Source of the DNA: Prosthecodimorpha staleyi
GTDB lineage: Bacteria; Pseudomonadota; Alphaproteobacteria; Rhizobiales; Ancalomicrobiaceae
Reading direction: 5' to 3'
Assembly: GCF_018729455.1 (NCBI RefSeq)
Contig: NZ_JAHHZF010000015.1
Span: 124,001-188,000 of the forward strand
DNA: 64,000 bases
How positions within the stretch are numbered: the first letter of the stretch is position 1; each line of letters begins with the position of its first letter. The notes below the pieces were generated by a model that was not told where the DNA came from, did not search any database, and was given only the letters and a program-made list of their open reading frames with translations. Position numbers and translations under genes: made by a program. This document shows positions 26,029-35,692 of this stretch, in pieces.

Positions 26029-26230
26029 GGCGCAACCCTAGCCCAGTCCTTAGGCGAAGGAACATCCCTCGCGATATCGAACGGTCTTCTTCACAGAAAG
26101 TCCCAAGGCTTCAGCGCCTGATACGGCTGATAACGAACAATCCCCTATGTCATCAAGACGGCCGCACCCACCCCTACGCCTTTCCCCTCATCTCCCCCGT
26201 TGACACCCGCCCACGGTCATCTTACCTTCC
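26029..26230. other. Intergenic region between HNH gene and iclR-type regulator
   Basis: This divergent gap should hold the HNH promoter. I see no open frame with family features and no clear hairpin terminator. The composition is lower in GC than the flanking operons, as in the HNH gene. Confidence 0.35.
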
Positions 26231-26267
26231 TTTCAAATAACAAAACGTCGTTTCAAATAATGAAATG
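26231..26267 (+). promoter_or_regulatory. Candidate IclR-family operator
   Basis: Two direct repeats start with TTTCAAATAA (26231-26247 and 26251-26267), 20 bases apart. The second contains a perfect inverted repeat TTTCA-AATAA-TGAAA (26251-26265). TTTCA/TGAAA half sites separated by a short AT spacer resemble IclR/KdgR-type boxes. The element ends 16 bases before the IclR-type gene, which suggests autoregulation and control of the hyuAB operon. Confidence 0.6.
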
Positions 26268-26283
26268 ACCGGGACGGAAACGG

Positions 26284-27084
26284 ATGACGACCGAGGCGGA
26301 CGACGCGTCGGGCAAGGTTGCGGGGGGGACCAGCACGCTGGATCTCGCGCTGCGGGTGCTCGACTTTCTGGTCGGCGAGAGCCGGCCCCAGGCGCTCGCG
26401 CAGATCGCGGCGGCGCTCGGGGCGTCGAAGTCGACCGTCTATCGCCATCTGGTCACGCTCGGCCGACACGGGCTGGTGCGCCAGGACCCGGAAACCGATC
26501 GCTACGAACCCGCCGTCAAGCTCGTCATGTGGGGCGAGGCCGTGCGGTCGCGCTTCGACGTGATGACGGCGGCGCGCGACGTGATGGTGCGCCTGCGCGA
26601 CGAGACCGCCCAGGCGGTGACGCTGTGCGGGCGCATGGACGACGGCGGCGTGGTGGTGTTGGAACTGATCCAGGGCCGCACCGTCATCGAGTTCGGCACC
26701 CGGCCGGGCACCCGGCTCGACTATCACGCCTCCGCGCATGGCCGCGTCTGGCTCGCATTCGGGGCGGCCGCGCAGCGCGAGGCGGCGCTCGCCGGCCCGC
26801 TGCGCCAGTGGACCACGCACACAATCACGGATCCGGCCGCGCTCCGGCGCGAGATCGAGGCCATCCGGGCGCGCGGCTGGGCCACCGCGCCCGACGAGAT
26901 CGTCATCGCCGTCAACGCCCTCGCCGCGCCGGTCTTCGACCATCGCGGCGAGCAGGTCGGCTCGCTCGCCATTGCCGGGCCGACGCAGTTCATCCCCTCA
27001 CCCCCCACCGAGGCCCAGATCCGGGCCGTCCTCGCCGCCGCGCAGGACATTTCCCGGCAACTGGGCTGGAGCGCGAAGCCATGA
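26284..27084 (+). CDS. IclR-family transcriptional regulator
   Basis: The 266-residue protein has an N-terminal winged helix (about residues 18-80; LDLALRVLDFLV, LGASKSTVYRHLVTLGRHGLV) and a C-terminal ligand-binding domain (about 95-260; RPGTRLDYHASAHGRVWLAFG, GWATAPDEIVIAVNALAAPVFD). IclR proteins sense small organic acids. The ATG at 26284 follows GGGACGGAAACGG. ATGA overlap with hyuA indicates the regulator is the first gene of the operon it probably controls. Confidence 0.93.
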   Translation: MTTEADDASGKVAGGTSTLDLALRVLDFLVGESRPQALAQIAAALGASKSTVYRHLVTLGRHGLVRQDPETDRYEPAVKLVMWGEAVRSRFDVMTAARDVMVRLRDETAQAVTLCGRMDDGGVVVLELIQGRTVIEFGTRPGTRLDYHASAHGRVWLAFGAAAQREAALAGPLRQWTTHTITDPAALRREIEAIRARGWATAPDEIVIAVNALAAPVFDHRGEQVGSLAIAGPTQFIPSPPTEAQIRAVLAAAQDISRQLGWSAKP

Positions 27085-29144
27085 CCTATTCCCTGGCCGT
27101 CGATATCGGCGGCACCTTCACCGATATCGTGCTCAGGAAGTCCGACGGCTCGCTCACCGTCGACAAGACTCTGACCACCCATGACGACCTGCTGCGCGGC
27201 TTCTTCGGCGGCGTGCATGCGGTGCTGGCCAAGGCCGGCATCCAGGCCGGCGACGTGAACGGCGTCGTCGTCCACGCCACCACGGTGGTCACCAATGCGC
27301 TGATCGAGCGCAAGGGGCCGCCGACCGCGCTGGTCGTCACCGAGGGCTTCCGCGACGTGCTCGTGATCCGCAACGAGCACCGCTACGACATGTACGATCC
27401 GCAGATCGAGTTCCCCGAGCCGCTGGTGCCCGAGCACCTGACCTTCGGGTTGGCCGAGCGCACGCTCGCCGACGGCACCGTGACGCGCGTGCCGGAGGAG
27501 GCCGAGATAGAGGCCCTGGCGGCGGCGATCCGCGCGTCGGGCGCGCATTCGGTCGCGATCTGCTTCCTCAATTCCTTCGCCAATCCGGCCAACGAGACCA
27601 AGGTCGCCGGCGCGCTGGCGCGGTTGCTGCAGGATGTCTTCGTCTGCACCTCGTCCGACGTGGCGCCGCAGATCCGCGAGTATCCGCGCGCCTCGACCAC
27701 CACCGTCAACGCCTATGCGATGCCGATCTCGCTGCCATACCTGAGACGGCTAACCACCCGCCTCGACCAGGAGGGCATCGGCCAGACGCCGCTGATCATG
27801 CTCTCCTCCGGCGGAGTCGTCGGCGCCGAGACGGCCGGGCGCAATCCGGTGCGCATGATCGAGAGCGGACCGGCCGCCGGGGCGCTCGCCGCCTGCCACT
27901 ATGCCGAAATCCTCGGCATCGACCGGCTGATGTCCTTCGACATGGGCGGCACCACCGCCAAGGCCTGCCTGATCGAGAACCGCACCCCGCTGGTCACCGG
28001 CCTGTTCGAGGTCGACCGCCGCTATCGCTTCAAGGAGGGCAGCGGCATCCCGGTCACGGTGCCGTCGATCGACCTGATCGAGATCGGCGCCGGCGGCGGC
28101 TCGATCGCCCGCATCGACGATCTCGGCCTCCTCAAGGTCGGCCCGGACAGCGCCGGCTCCGATCCGGGCCCGGCCTGCTACGGCCGCGGCGGCCAGGGCG
28201 CCACCGTCACCGACGCCGACCTGATGCTCGGCTTGATCGACGCCGACAACTTCCTCGGCGGCGAGATGAAGCTCGACCGCGCCGCCACCGAAGCCGCGCT
28301 CACCCGCCTCGGCAGCGCGCTCGGCGCCTCGCCGGTGCAGGCCGCGCGCGGCATCTACCGGGTGGTCACCGAGGCGATGGCCAATGCGGCGCGCAGCCAC
28401 GCCACCGACCGCGGCGTCGACTATCGCGGCCTGCCGCTGTTCGCCTTCGGCGGCGCCGGCCCGCTGCATGCCTGCGGGGTCGCCGAACTGCTGCAGAGCT
28501 CGTCCGTGATCGTGCCGCCGCAGTCGAGCGTGCTGTCGGCCTTCGGCACGCTGGTCACGCCGGTCCGGCTCGATCTGGTCCGCTCCGACCTGGTCCGACT
28601 CGATGCGGTCGACTGGGCGCGCGTCGAGCGCATCCTCGGCGATCTCGAGCGCGAGGGCCGCGCGGCGCTGCGCGAGGCCGGCTGCACGGATGCCGAGATG
28701 CGCATCCGGATCGGCGCCGACATGCGCTATTCCGGCCAGCAGAACGAGGTGCCGGTGACCTTCGCGGAGGATCCGCGCCGGACCCGCGACGTGGCCGCCA
28801 TCGCGGCGATCTTCGCCGAGGACTACCGCGTCCTCTACGGCGTAAATCCCTCGCATGTGCCGATGGAGATCGTCACCTGGCGCGTGGTCGTCGAGGGCCC
28901 GCCGATCCGCTTCCATGCCGCCGGCCGCCCGGCCGCCGCAGCCGGCGAGCCGCGCCGCGTCCGCCCGGTCCATGCCTGGCAGGACGACCAGCCGGTCGCC
29001 GTCTGGAACCGGGCCGACCTCGCCGTCGGCCAGACCATCGAGGGCCCGGCGATCATCGAGGAGCGCGAGACCACCACGGCCATTCCGCCGGGCTGGAGCG
29101 CCACCATCGACCCCGTCGGCTGCATCGTCGCCACCAAGGCTTGA
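27081..29144 (+). CDS. hyuA: Hydantoinase/oxoprolinase subunit A (HyuA family)
   Basis: The 687-residue protein belongs to the ATP-dependent hydantoinase A / oxoprolinase / acetone carboxylase beta family. The N terminus has the actin-like phosphate motif AVDIGGTFTDIVL, then VVHATTVVTNALIERKG, the second phosphate motif FDMGGTTAKACLI and the glycine-rich IEIGAGGGSIARID, with FAFGGAGPLHACGVAELL further on. It pairs with HyuB to open cyclic amides such as 5-oxoproline or N-methylhydantoin; the true substrate cannot be read from sequence. It overlaps the IclR gene and precedes hyuB by 12 bases. Confidence 0.92.
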   Translation: MTYSLAVDIGGTFTDIVLRKSDGSLTVDKTLTTHDDLLRGFFGGVHAVLAKAGIQAGDVNGVVVHATTVVTNALIERKGPPTALVVTEGFRDVLVIRNEHRYDMYDPQIEFPEPLVPEHLTFGLAERTLADGTVTRVPEEAEIEALAAAIRASGAHSVAICFLNSFANPANETKVAGALARLLQDVFVCTSSDVAPQIREYPRASTTTVNAYAMPISLPYLRRLTTRLDQEGIGQTPLIMLSSGGVVGAETAGRNPVRMIESGPAAGALAACHYAEILGIDRLMSFDMGGTTAKACLIENRTPLVTGLFEVDRRYRFKEGSGIPVTVPSIDLIEIGAGGGSIARIDDLGLLKVGPDSAGSDPGPACYGRGGQGATVTDADLMLGLIDADNFLGGEMKLDRAATEAALTRLGSALGASPVQAARGIYRVVTEAMANAARSHATDRGVDYRGLPLFAFGGAGPLHACGVAELLQSSSVIVPPQSSVLSAFGTLVTPVRLDLVRSDLVRLDAVDWARVERILGDLEREGRAALREAGCTDAEMRIRIGADMRYSGQQNEVPVTFAEDPRRTRDVAAIAAIFAEDYRVLYGVNPSHVPMEIVTWRVVVEGPPIRFHAAGRPAAAAGEPRRVRPVHAWQDDQPVAVWNRADLAVGQTIEGPAIIEERETTTAIPPGWSATIDPVGCIVATKA

Positions 29145-29156
29145 GGACCACGCCCG

Positions 29157-30725
29157 ATGACCCGCGATCTCACCCGTATCGACGCCGTCGAGCTCGAAAT
29201 CCTCTGGTCGAACCTGATCGGCATGGTGACCGAGCGCGCCAAGGCGCTGCAGCGCATCGCCTTCAGCCCGATCGTGCGCGAGGCCGGCGACCTCGCCTAT
29301 GCGCTGTTCGACCAGCGCGGCCGCATGGTCGCCCAGGCCAATACCGGCACGCCCGGCCACATCAACTCGCTCGCTTTTGCCGGCAAACATCTGGCCGGCC
29401 TGTTCACCGGCAAGGTCGAGCCGGGCGACGTTCTGATCACCAACGATCCCTGGCTGTCGGCCGGGCACTTCTTCGACATCACCACGCTGACGCCGATCTT
29501 CAATGGCGCGGCGGTGATCGGCTGGGTCGGCTCGACCATCCACCACACCGATATCGGCGGCTACGGCATCGGCGCCGGCGCCCGCGACGTGCATGAGGAA
29601 GGGCTCTGGATCCCGCCGCTCAAGCTCTACGAGCGCGGCGTTCCGAATGCGGTGCTGCACGACATCATCCGCCGCAACGTGCGCACGCCGGACGCGGTCT
29701 TCGGCGATCTCGCCGCCCAGGTCTCGGCCGGCCGGACGGCCTCCGAGCATCTGGTCGCGCTGTGCGAGCGGCACGGCCTCGCCGATATCGAGGGGCTGTC
29801 GGACGAGATCCTGCGCCGCTCCGAAGAGGCCACCCGCGCGGCGATCCGCAAGCTGACGCCCGGCACCTATCACGGCGTCTCGCGCTTCGACGTGCCCGGC
29901 GGCGAGATCATCACCCTCAAGGCCGCGGTCACCATCGATGCCGAGGCCGGCCATGTCGTGGTCGATTTCGACGGCAGCTCGATGCAGACCACGACCGGCA
30001 TCAACGTGGTGCTGAACTATACCCACGCCTATTCGACCTTCGCGGTCCGCTCCTGCCTGAACCCGGAGCTGCCGAACAATTCCGGCTCGCTCGCCCCGAT
30101 CGAGGTGCGCGCCCCGCTCGGCTCGATCATCAATTGCGAGTATCCGGCGCCGGTCAACGCGCGCCACGTCGTCGGCATGTATGTGCCGATGCCGATCCTG
30201 AAGGCGCTGCACCAGGTCATGCCGGACCGGGTGCTGGCCGAGGGCTCGGGCGCGGTCTGGACCATCCAGATCCAGGGCAAACGCTCGGACGGACGCGCCT
30301 TCACCTCGTCGATGTTCAACTATTCGGGCGGCATGGGCGCACGCGCCGGCAAGCCCGGGCCGAGCGCGACCTGCTACCCGACCGGGGTCGCGGCCGTGCC
30401 GGTCGAGATCCTGGAAGCCTCGATGCCGATCGTGTTCGACCGCAAGGAGCTGCGCCGCGGCTCCGGCGGTGCCGGCCGGATGCGCGGCGGCGACGGCCAG
30501 TCGATCGGCTTCCACATGAACACCGACCAGCCCTGGCTGCTGAATGCCGTGCCGAGCCGCATGGAAGACGGTCCGGAAGGCATCGGCGGCGGCGAGCCAG
30601 GGGCGGCGGGCCGCTTCCTGATCAACGGCGAACCGGTCAGCCAGGCGCGCAAGCTGTCGATGAATCCCGGCGACACGGTGCTGCTGCAGACACCCGGCGG
30701 CGGCGGCTTCGGCCCGGCGGAATGA
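29157..30725 (+). CDS. hyuB: Hydantoinase/oxoprolinase subunit B (HyuB family)
   Basis: The 522-residue protein has the HyuB signatures: DAVELEILWSNLIGMVTERAK near the N terminus, GTPGHINSLAFAGKHL, VLITNDPWLSAGHFFDITT, and a glycine-rich C terminus (RRGSGGAGRMRGGDGQSI, TPGGGGFGP). HyuB forms the catalytic complex with HyuA. The gene is followed by an ABC transporter substrate-binding gene after 79 bases, suggesting import of the cyclic-amide substrate. Confidence 0.92.
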   Translation: MTRDLTRIDAVELEILWSNLIGMVTERAKALQRIAFSPIVREAGDLAYALFDQRGRMVAQANTGTPGHINSLAFAGKHLAGLFTGKVEPGDVLITNDPWLSAGHFFDITTLTPIFNGAAVIGWVGSTIHHTDIGGYGIGAGARDVHEEGLWIPPLKLYERGVPNAVLHDIIRRNVRTPDAVFGDLAAQVSAGRTASEHLVALCERHGLADIEGLSDEILRRSEEATRAAIRKLTPGTYHGVSRFDVPGGEIITLKAAVTIDAEAGHVVVDFDGSSMQTTTGINVVLNYTHAYSTFAVRSCLNPELPNNSGSLAPIEVRAPLGSIINCEYPAPVNARHVVGMYVPMPILKALHQVMPDRVLAEGSGAVWTIQIQGKRSDGRAFTSSMFNYSGGMGARAGKPGPSATCYPTGVAAVPVEILEASMPIVFDRKELRRGSGGAGRMRGGDGQSIGFHMNTDQPWLLNAVPSRMEDGPEGIGGGEPGAAGRFLINGEPVSQARKLSMNPGDTVLLQTPGGGGFGPAE

Positions 30726-30804
30726 GGGATCGAGGGCGGCCGCAGAATGCCGCCCCGGTCGCGATCGTCGAGAATCCCCAAGAACATCCACGGAGGAAAC
30801 GGCA

Positions 30805-31953
30805 ATGGATACCAGAGACCAGATCAAGACCGCCCTGGCGGCGGTGCTTCTCTCGGCCGGGCTGGCGAGCCCGGCTGCGGCCGCCGACGGCGTCTACAAG
30901 ATCGGCATCTCGGCCGGCCTGACCGGCTATGCGGCGACCGTCGATCGCGCCTGGCGCGACGGCGTCCAGATCGCCGCCGAGGCCGTCAATGCGCGCGGCG
31001 GCGTGCTCGGCCGCAAGCTCGAGGTGGTCGTCGAGGACAATCGCTCCGAGCCGCAGGAGGCCGTCACGGTCTACCGCAAGATGATCTCGTCCGACCAGGT
31101 CGACATCTTCATCTCCGGCTGCGTCTCGGCCGGCAACTTCGCCGCCGCCCCGATGGTGGTGAAGGCCGAGATCCCGATGATGCTGTGCTCGATCCTGCCG
31201 CAGCAGCCCGCGCAGGTGAAATGGGCCTTCTCGACCCTGCCGCCAGCCGGCTTCGAGGTCGAGAAGCGCTTCGAATACCTGAAAGACCAGACCGACATCC
31301 GCAAGGTCGGCGTGCTGCACGATCCGACCCCCTACGCGCTCCTGCAGAAGGGTGTCGCCGAGAAGGTCGCGGCCAAATACGGCATCGAGGTCGTCGCCGT
31401 CGAAGCCTACAAGCAGGACGACGCGGATCTGTCCGTGCAGCTCGGCAAGATGCAGGCCGCCGGCGCCGGCGCGGTGCTGAAGATCGGCCTCGGCGGCACC
31501 ACGCTGACCGCCGCCAAGAACCTGAAGCAGCTCGGCTCCAAGATGCTGCTCCTGACCTCGCTCGAGGATCTCGCCGTGTTCCGCCCGGTCTCCGAGGTGC
31601 TTGGCGAGCAGTTCTTCTTCGTCGCCTCGCCGTCGCAGGTCTTCGAGACCCTGCCCGACGGCGCGCTGAAGACCGAGATCGGCAAGTTCCTGGTGCCGTG
31701 GCGGGCGAAGTTCGCCGATCGCGACCCGAACTGGGCCTCGCGCGGCTGGGACGGCGTGATGCTCGCGGTGGCGGCGATCGAGAAGGGCAAGTCGGCCTCC
31801 GGCCCGGCGGTGCGCGACGCCATCGAGACCATCACCGGCTGGCAGGGCACCACCGGCACCTATGATTTCGGCCCCGAGCAGCACCAGGGCATCACCAAAA
31901 ACCCCTTCGTGATCGCCACCATTGCCGGCGGCAAGATCAAAATCGTGAAGTGA
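30805..31953 (+). CDS. ABC transporter substrate-binding protein (Leu/Ile/Val family)
   Basis: The 382-residue protein has a signal peptide (MDTRDQIKTALAAVLLSAGLASPAAAA region) and a periplasmic-binding type I fold: YKIGISAGLTGYAATVDRAWRDG, AEAVNARGGVLGRKLEVVVEDN, then the second lobe KVGVLHDPTPYALLQKG. The ATG follows GGAGGAAACGGC. It is the binding component for the LivFMGH-like proteins downstream. The substrate may be a hydantoin, an amino acid or an amide, given the hyuAB context. Confidence 0.92.
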   Translation: MDTRDQIKTALAAVLLSAGLASPAAAADGVYKIGISAGLTGYAATVDRAWRDGVQIAAEAVNARGGVLGRKLEVVVEDNRSEPQEAVTVYRKMISSDQVDIFISGCVSAGNFAAAPMVVKAEIPMMLCSILPQQPAQVKWAFSTLPPAGFEVEKRFEYLKDQTDIRKVGVLHDPTPYALLQKGVAEKVAAKYGIEVVAVEAYKQDDADLSVQLGKMQAAGAGAVLKIGLGGTTLTAAKNLKQLGSKMLLLTSLEDLAVFRPVSEVLGEQFFFVASPSQVFETLPDGALKTEIGKFLVPWRAKFADRDPNWASRGWDGVMLAVAAIEKGKSASGPAVRDAIETITGWQGTTGTYDFGPEQHQGITKNPFVIATIAGGKIKIVK

Positions 31954-32675
31954 TGGCGCCCGACCCGCACGCGCCGCTGCTCCAGGTCCGCGGACTGACG
32001 GCCCGCTACGGCCATGTCCGCGCCCTGGAGCCGACCGACCTGACCGTCGATCGCGGCGAACTCGTCGCGATCCTCGGCCCCAACGGTGCCGGCAAGTCGA
32101 CGCTCCTGCGCGCCATCCTGGGCCTCGTCGCCAATGCCGGCGAGGTCCGCTCGGAGGGTGTGGTGCTGCCGCGGGCCGATCCGGTCGCGGTCGCCTCGGC
32201 CGGCATCGTGCTGGTGCCGGAGGGCCGCGGCATCTTCGGACCCATGACGGTCGCCGAGAACCTACGGCTCGGCGCCTACCGGGTCCGCGACCGGCGGGAG
32301 GTCGAGCGGCGGCTCGCGCGCACCTTCGAGCTGTTCCCGCGCCTCTCGGAACGGCTCGGCCAGACGGCCGGGTCGATGTCGGGCGGCGAGCAGCAGATGG
32401 TCGCCATCGGCCGCGCGCTGATGGCCGACCCGAAGGTGCTGCTGCTCGACGAACCCTCGCTCGGCCTCGCGCCGCGCGTCACCGCGGAGATCCTGGAAAC
32501 GCTGCGACGGCTCAACCAGTCCGGCCTCTCCGTCGTGCTGGTCGAGCAGAAGGCGCCTCTGGCGCTGGAACTGGCGGTGCGCGTCCATCTCCTTTCGCTC
32601 GGCCGCACCGTCGCGGTGATCTCCCCCGATCAGGTGAAGTCGCATGACGAACTCGCCCGCTACTATTTCGCCTGA
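31953..32675 (+). CDS. ABC transporter ATPase, LivF-like
   Basis: The 240-residue ATP-binding subunit has Walker A ILGPNGAGKSTLL, the Q-loop region VLVPEGRGIFG, ABC signature MSGGEQQMVAIGRAL, Walker B VLLLDEPSLGL and the switch region LVEQ (Gln in place of the more usual His, as in LivF). The ATG at 31953 overlaps the binding-protein stop; a GTG three bases upstream is an alternative. It energises transport with the LivG-like ATPase downstream. Confidence 0.92.
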   Translation: MAPDPHAPLLQVRGLTARYGHVRALEPTDLTVDRGELVAILGPNGAGKSTLLRAILGLVANAGEVRSEGVVLPRADPVAVASAGIVLVPEGRGIFGPMTVAENLRLGAYRVRDRREVERRLARTFELFPRLSERLGQTAGSMSGGEQQMVAIGRALMADPKVLLLDEPSLGLAPRVTAEILETLRRLNQSGLSVVLVEQKAPLALELAVRVHLLSLGRTVAVISPDQVKSHDELARYYFA

Positions 32676-33672
32676 CGCCGGCTCGCCGGGCCCCGCGCCG
32701 GAGGCCGAAGCGGAACCGACCCGGGCCCGCTCGGCGCTCGCCCTGGTGCTCGGCGCGCTGCCCTGGCTGGTCGCGGCCGGCCTGGTCGGCGCGGCCGGCT
32801 ATCTCGGCGGCTATCTCGCCACCATCGTCGCCTTCGCGCTGATCTATGCGGTCTTCGTCACGGGGCTGAACATCTTCATGGGCTTCACCGCCCAGGTCTC
32901 GTTCGGCCACAACGCCTTCGCGGCGATCGGCGGCTACACCTCCGCGGTCCTGACGACGACCTATGAGTGGCCCCCGCTCGCTGCCTTCGCGGCCGGCCTT
33001 GCCGGCAGCCTCGCGCTCGCCGGCCTGATCGGCTGGCCGACGCTGCGCCTCAAGGGCCACTATCTCTCGATGGGGACGCTCGCGATCGGCCTGATCGTCT
33101 ACGAGATCGCCGTGCAGTGGGAGAGCGTGACCCAGGGCTATCTCGGCATTTCCGGCATCCCGTCGCTCGGCATCGGCCGTTTCGAGGCAACCGGCGACCG
33201 GCAGATCCTGGCGGTTCTGACGGCCACCGTGCTCCTCGGCGCCTTCGTGGTCGCCCGCATGCGCCGGTCGCGCTTCGGCCGGGCGCTGGCGGCGGTGGCC
33301 GGCAGCGAGGAGGCGGCGCGCGCGCTCGGCATCGACGTGGCGCGCTACAAGCTTGCCTCCTTCCTGCTTTCCGCCGGCTTCGCCTCGCTTGCCGGCAGCC
33401 TGTTCGTGCATGTGGTCGGCTATGTCAGCCCCGAGGTGTTCGGGCTGCACATGGTCATCCTGGCCTTCACGATGCTCTATGTCGGCGGGCTCGGCACCGT
33501 GGTCGGGCCGATCATCGGCGCCCTGGTCATCTCGCTCCTGCCGGAGACCTTCCGCGGCTTCCGCGACTACCAGGATCTCGGCTACGGCGCGGCGCTGATC
33601 CTGCTTCTCATCTATGCCCCGCGCGGCATGGCCGGCCTGATCGACCTGGCCGCCGGAAGGAAGGCGTCATGA
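32644..33672 (+). CDS. ABC transporter permease, LivM-like
   Basis: The 342-residue inner-membrane protein has about eight to ten helices (for example LPWLVAAGLVGAAGYLGGYL, SLALAGLIGWPTL). The LivM signatures are LNIFMGFTAQVSFGHNAFAAIGGY and, in the cytoplasmic coupling segment, SRFGRALAAVAGSEEAARALGIDVARYKL. The frame overlaps the end of the livF-like gene by 32 bases and the livG-like ATG at its own stop, showing tight coupling. Confidence 0.92.
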   Translation: MTNSPATISPDAGSPGPAPEAEAEPTRARSALALVLGALPWLVAAGLVGAAGYLGGYLATIVAFALIYAVFVTGLNIFMGFTAQVSFGHNAFAAIGGYTSAVLTTTYEWPPLAAFAAGLAGSLALAGLIGWPTLRLKGHYLSMGTLAIGLIVYEIAVQWESVTQGYLGISGIPSLGIGRFEATGDRQILAVLTATVLLGAFVVARMRRSRFGRALAAVAGSEEAARALGIDVARYKLASFLLSAGFASLAGSLFVHVVGYVSPEVFGLHMVILAFTMLYVGGLGTVVGPIIGALVISLLPETFRGFRDYQDLGYGAALILLLIYAPRGMAGLIDLAAGRKAS

Positions 33673-34424
33673 CCGTCCGTCTCAGCGTCGAGGGCGCGAC
33701 CAAGCGCTATGGCGGCCTGACCGCCGTGGACGATGTCAGCTTCGTCGTGCCCGATCGCGGCGTCACCGCGATCATCGGCCCGAACGGCGCCGGCAAGACC
33801 ACGCTGTTCAACCTGATCTCCGGCGCGCAGCCGCCGACGGCCGGCCGCATCGTCTTCGAGGGCGAGGACGTGACCCGCCTGCCGCCCGAGGCCAAAGCGG
33901 CGCGCGGACTGGTGCGCACCTTCCAGCTGGTCAAGCTGTTCTCCGATCTGACCGCGGCCGAGAATGTCGCCGTCGGCACCCATCTGAAGACGCATGGCGG
34001 CTTCCTGTCGGCGGTGTTCCGGCCGCCGTCGGTACGGCGCATGGAGGCCGGCATCACCACCCGCGCGCGCGAATTGCTCGACCTGGTCGGGCTCGGCGCG
34101 GTCGCCGACCGCAAGGCCGCGACCCTCAGCTACGGCCGCCAGCGGCTGCTCGAGGTCGCCCGCGCGCTCGCCGCCGAGCCGAAGCTGCTGCTGCTCGACG
34201 AGCCGGCCGCCGGCCTCAATGCCGAGGAGAGCGCCCGGCTCTCCGAGGTGATCCGCAAGATCGCCGCCTCCGGGACGTCGGTGCTGTTGATCGAGCACGA
34301 CATGACGTTGGTCATGAACACCGCCGACGACGTGGTCGTCATCGATTTCGGCCGCAAGATCGCCCAGGGCGCTCCGGCCGAGGTCAAGGCCAATCCGGCG
34401 GTCATCGCCGCCTATCTGGGCTGA
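33669..34424 (+). CDS. ABC transporter ATPase, LivG-like
   Basis: The 251-residue ATP-binding subunit has Walker A IIGPNGAGKTTLFN, the LivG-typical RTFQLVKLFSDLTAAENVAVG segment, a variant signature LSYGRQRLLEVARAL, Walker B LLLLDEPAAGLN and the switch histidine in LLIEHDM. It pairs with the LivF-like ATPase. The ATG overlaps the LivM-like stop (ATGA). Confidence 0.93.
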   Translation: MTVRLSVEGATKRYGGLTAVDDVSFVVPDRGVTAIIGPNGAGKTTLFNLISGAQPPTAGRIVFEGEDVTRLPPEAKAARGLVRTFQLVKLFSDLTAAENVAVGTHLKTHGGFLSAVFRPPSVRRMEAGITTRARELLDLVGLGAVADRKAATLSYGRQRLLEVARALAAEPKLLLLDEPAAGLNAEESARLSEVIRKIAASGTSVLLIEHDMTLVMNTADDVVVIDFGRKIAQGAPAEVKANPAVIAAYLG

Positions 34425-34434
34425 GGAGAGAGCG

Positions 34435-35313
34435 GTGACCCAAGCGGACCTCGTCCTGCAAAGCCTCGTTTCCGGCCTCGGCATCGGTTGCGTCTACGGA
34501 CTGATCGGCATCGGCTTCTGCGTCATCTACAACGCCAGCGGCATCGTCAATTTTGCCCAGGGCGCCTTCGTGATGCTCGGCGGCATGATCACCCATGTCC
34601 TGCTGGTGCGCTATCACCTGCCCTACGGGCTCGCCGCGCTCCTCGCCGTGATCGCCGTGGCGGCGGTCGGCGTGGTGCTCGAACGGCTGGTCGTGCGGCC
34701 TCTGTGGATGCGCAAGGCGCCCGTCTTCGTCATGATCCTGGCCACGCTCGCCGCCCAGATCGTGATCGAGCGGCTGACTTTCCTGCTCGTCGACGACCAG
34801 CCCAAGACCCTGCCGGTGTTCCTGGACTGGCCGCCGATCATGCTCGGGCGCGTCGCGATCAATTTCCAGTCTCTGTTCATCATCGCCGGGTCGCTGGTGA
34901 TCGTGGGGGCGCTGGCGCTGTTCTTCAAGGTGACGCTGACCGGCAAGGCGATGCGGGCCTGCGCGATCGACCGGGAGGCGGCCCTGCTGCAGGCGATCCC
35001 GGTCTCGACCATGCTGGCGCTCGCCTTCGCGCTGTCGGCGGGGCTCGGGGCGGTCGCCGGCATCCTGCTGACGCCGACCCAGTACACCGCCTTCAATGTC
35101 GGCGTGCCCTTCGCGATCTCAGGCTTCATCGCCGCGATCATCGGCGGCTTCGGCCGGCCCTTCGGCGCCTTCGTCGGCGGGCTGGCGCTCGGCCTCGTGC
35201 AGTCGATCGCGATCCTATGGCTCGGCGCCGGCCTGAAGAGCGCCGCCGCCCTGTCGGTCCTGCTCCTGTTCCTGTTCGTGCGGCCCGCCGGCATCTTCGG
35301 CGCCGCCAAGTGA
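34435..35313 (+). CDS. ABC transporter permease, LivH-like
   Basis: The 292-residue inner-membrane permease has about eight helices and the LivH signatures VLQSLVSGLGIGCVYGLIGIG, VNFAQGAFVMLGGM and ACAIDREAALLQAIPVSTML. It starts with GTG ten bases after the livG-like stop, behind GAGGAGAG. It completes the transporter: one binding protein, two permeases and two ATPases. Confidence 0.93.
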   Translation: MTQADLVLQSLVSGLGIGCVYGLIGIGFCVIYNASGIVNFAQGAFVMLGGMITHVLLVRYHLPYGLAALLAVIAVAAVGVVLERLVVRPLWMRKAPVFVMILATLAAQIVIERLTFLLVDDQPKTLPVFLDWPPIMLGRVAINFQSLFIIAGSLVIVGALALFFKVTLTGKAMRACAIDREAALLQAIPVSTMLALAFALSAGLGAVAGILLTPTQYTAFNVGVPFAISGFIAAIIGGFGRPFGAFVGGLALGLVQSIAILWLGAGLKSAAALSVLLLFLFVRPAGIFGAAK

Positions 35314-35336
35314 CCCTTCTGTCGTAGGAGACGCCC

Positions 35337-35669
35337 ATGCCGGCCCGTTCGATCGATTGGAACGCCCTCCCCTGGACCCCGGTGCGCCCCGGCGTCGACC
35401 GCAAGGCCTTCGGCGGCGACGGTGCCACCGTCACGCTGCACCGGCTGATGCCCGGCCACGAGCCGAAGCCGCATTCCCATCCCAACGAGCAGATCGCCTA
35501 TATCCTGTCGGGCACGATCCGCTTCTTCGTCGGCGACGAGGAGCATCTGGTCGGTCCGGGCGGGCTGCTGGTCATCCCGCCCAACGTCGTCCACTGGGGC
35601 GAGGTCGTCGGCGACGAGCCGGTGCTGAATTTCGACGTCTTCACCCCGGCCCGGCCGGAATATTACTGA
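35337..35669 (+). CDS. Cupin-domain protein
   Basis: This 110-residue single-domain cupin has the metal-binding motifs: motif 1 HSHPNEQIAYILSGTIRFFVG (histidines and glutamate) and motif 2 PPNVVHWGEVVGDEPVL (histidine). It could be a small dioxygenase, isomerase or sensor for the pathway. The ATG follows TAGGAGACGCCC. It is co-directional between the transporter and the acyl-CoA synthetase. Confidence 0.85.
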   Translation: MPARSIDWNALPWTPVRPGVDRKAFGGDGATVTLHRLMPGHEPKPHSHPNEQIAYILSGTIRFFVGDEEHLVGPGGLLVIPPNVVHWGEVVGDEPVLNFDVFTPARPEYY

Positions 35670-35692
35670 ACGGCCACGGGAGGGCTCGGGCG

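Noticed and set aside
27750-30827. Antisense open frame of about 1000 codons opposite hyuA/hyuB
   Set aside because: It has no recognisable domain and mirrors the codon bias of hyuA and hyuB, which have conserved motifs on the other strand.
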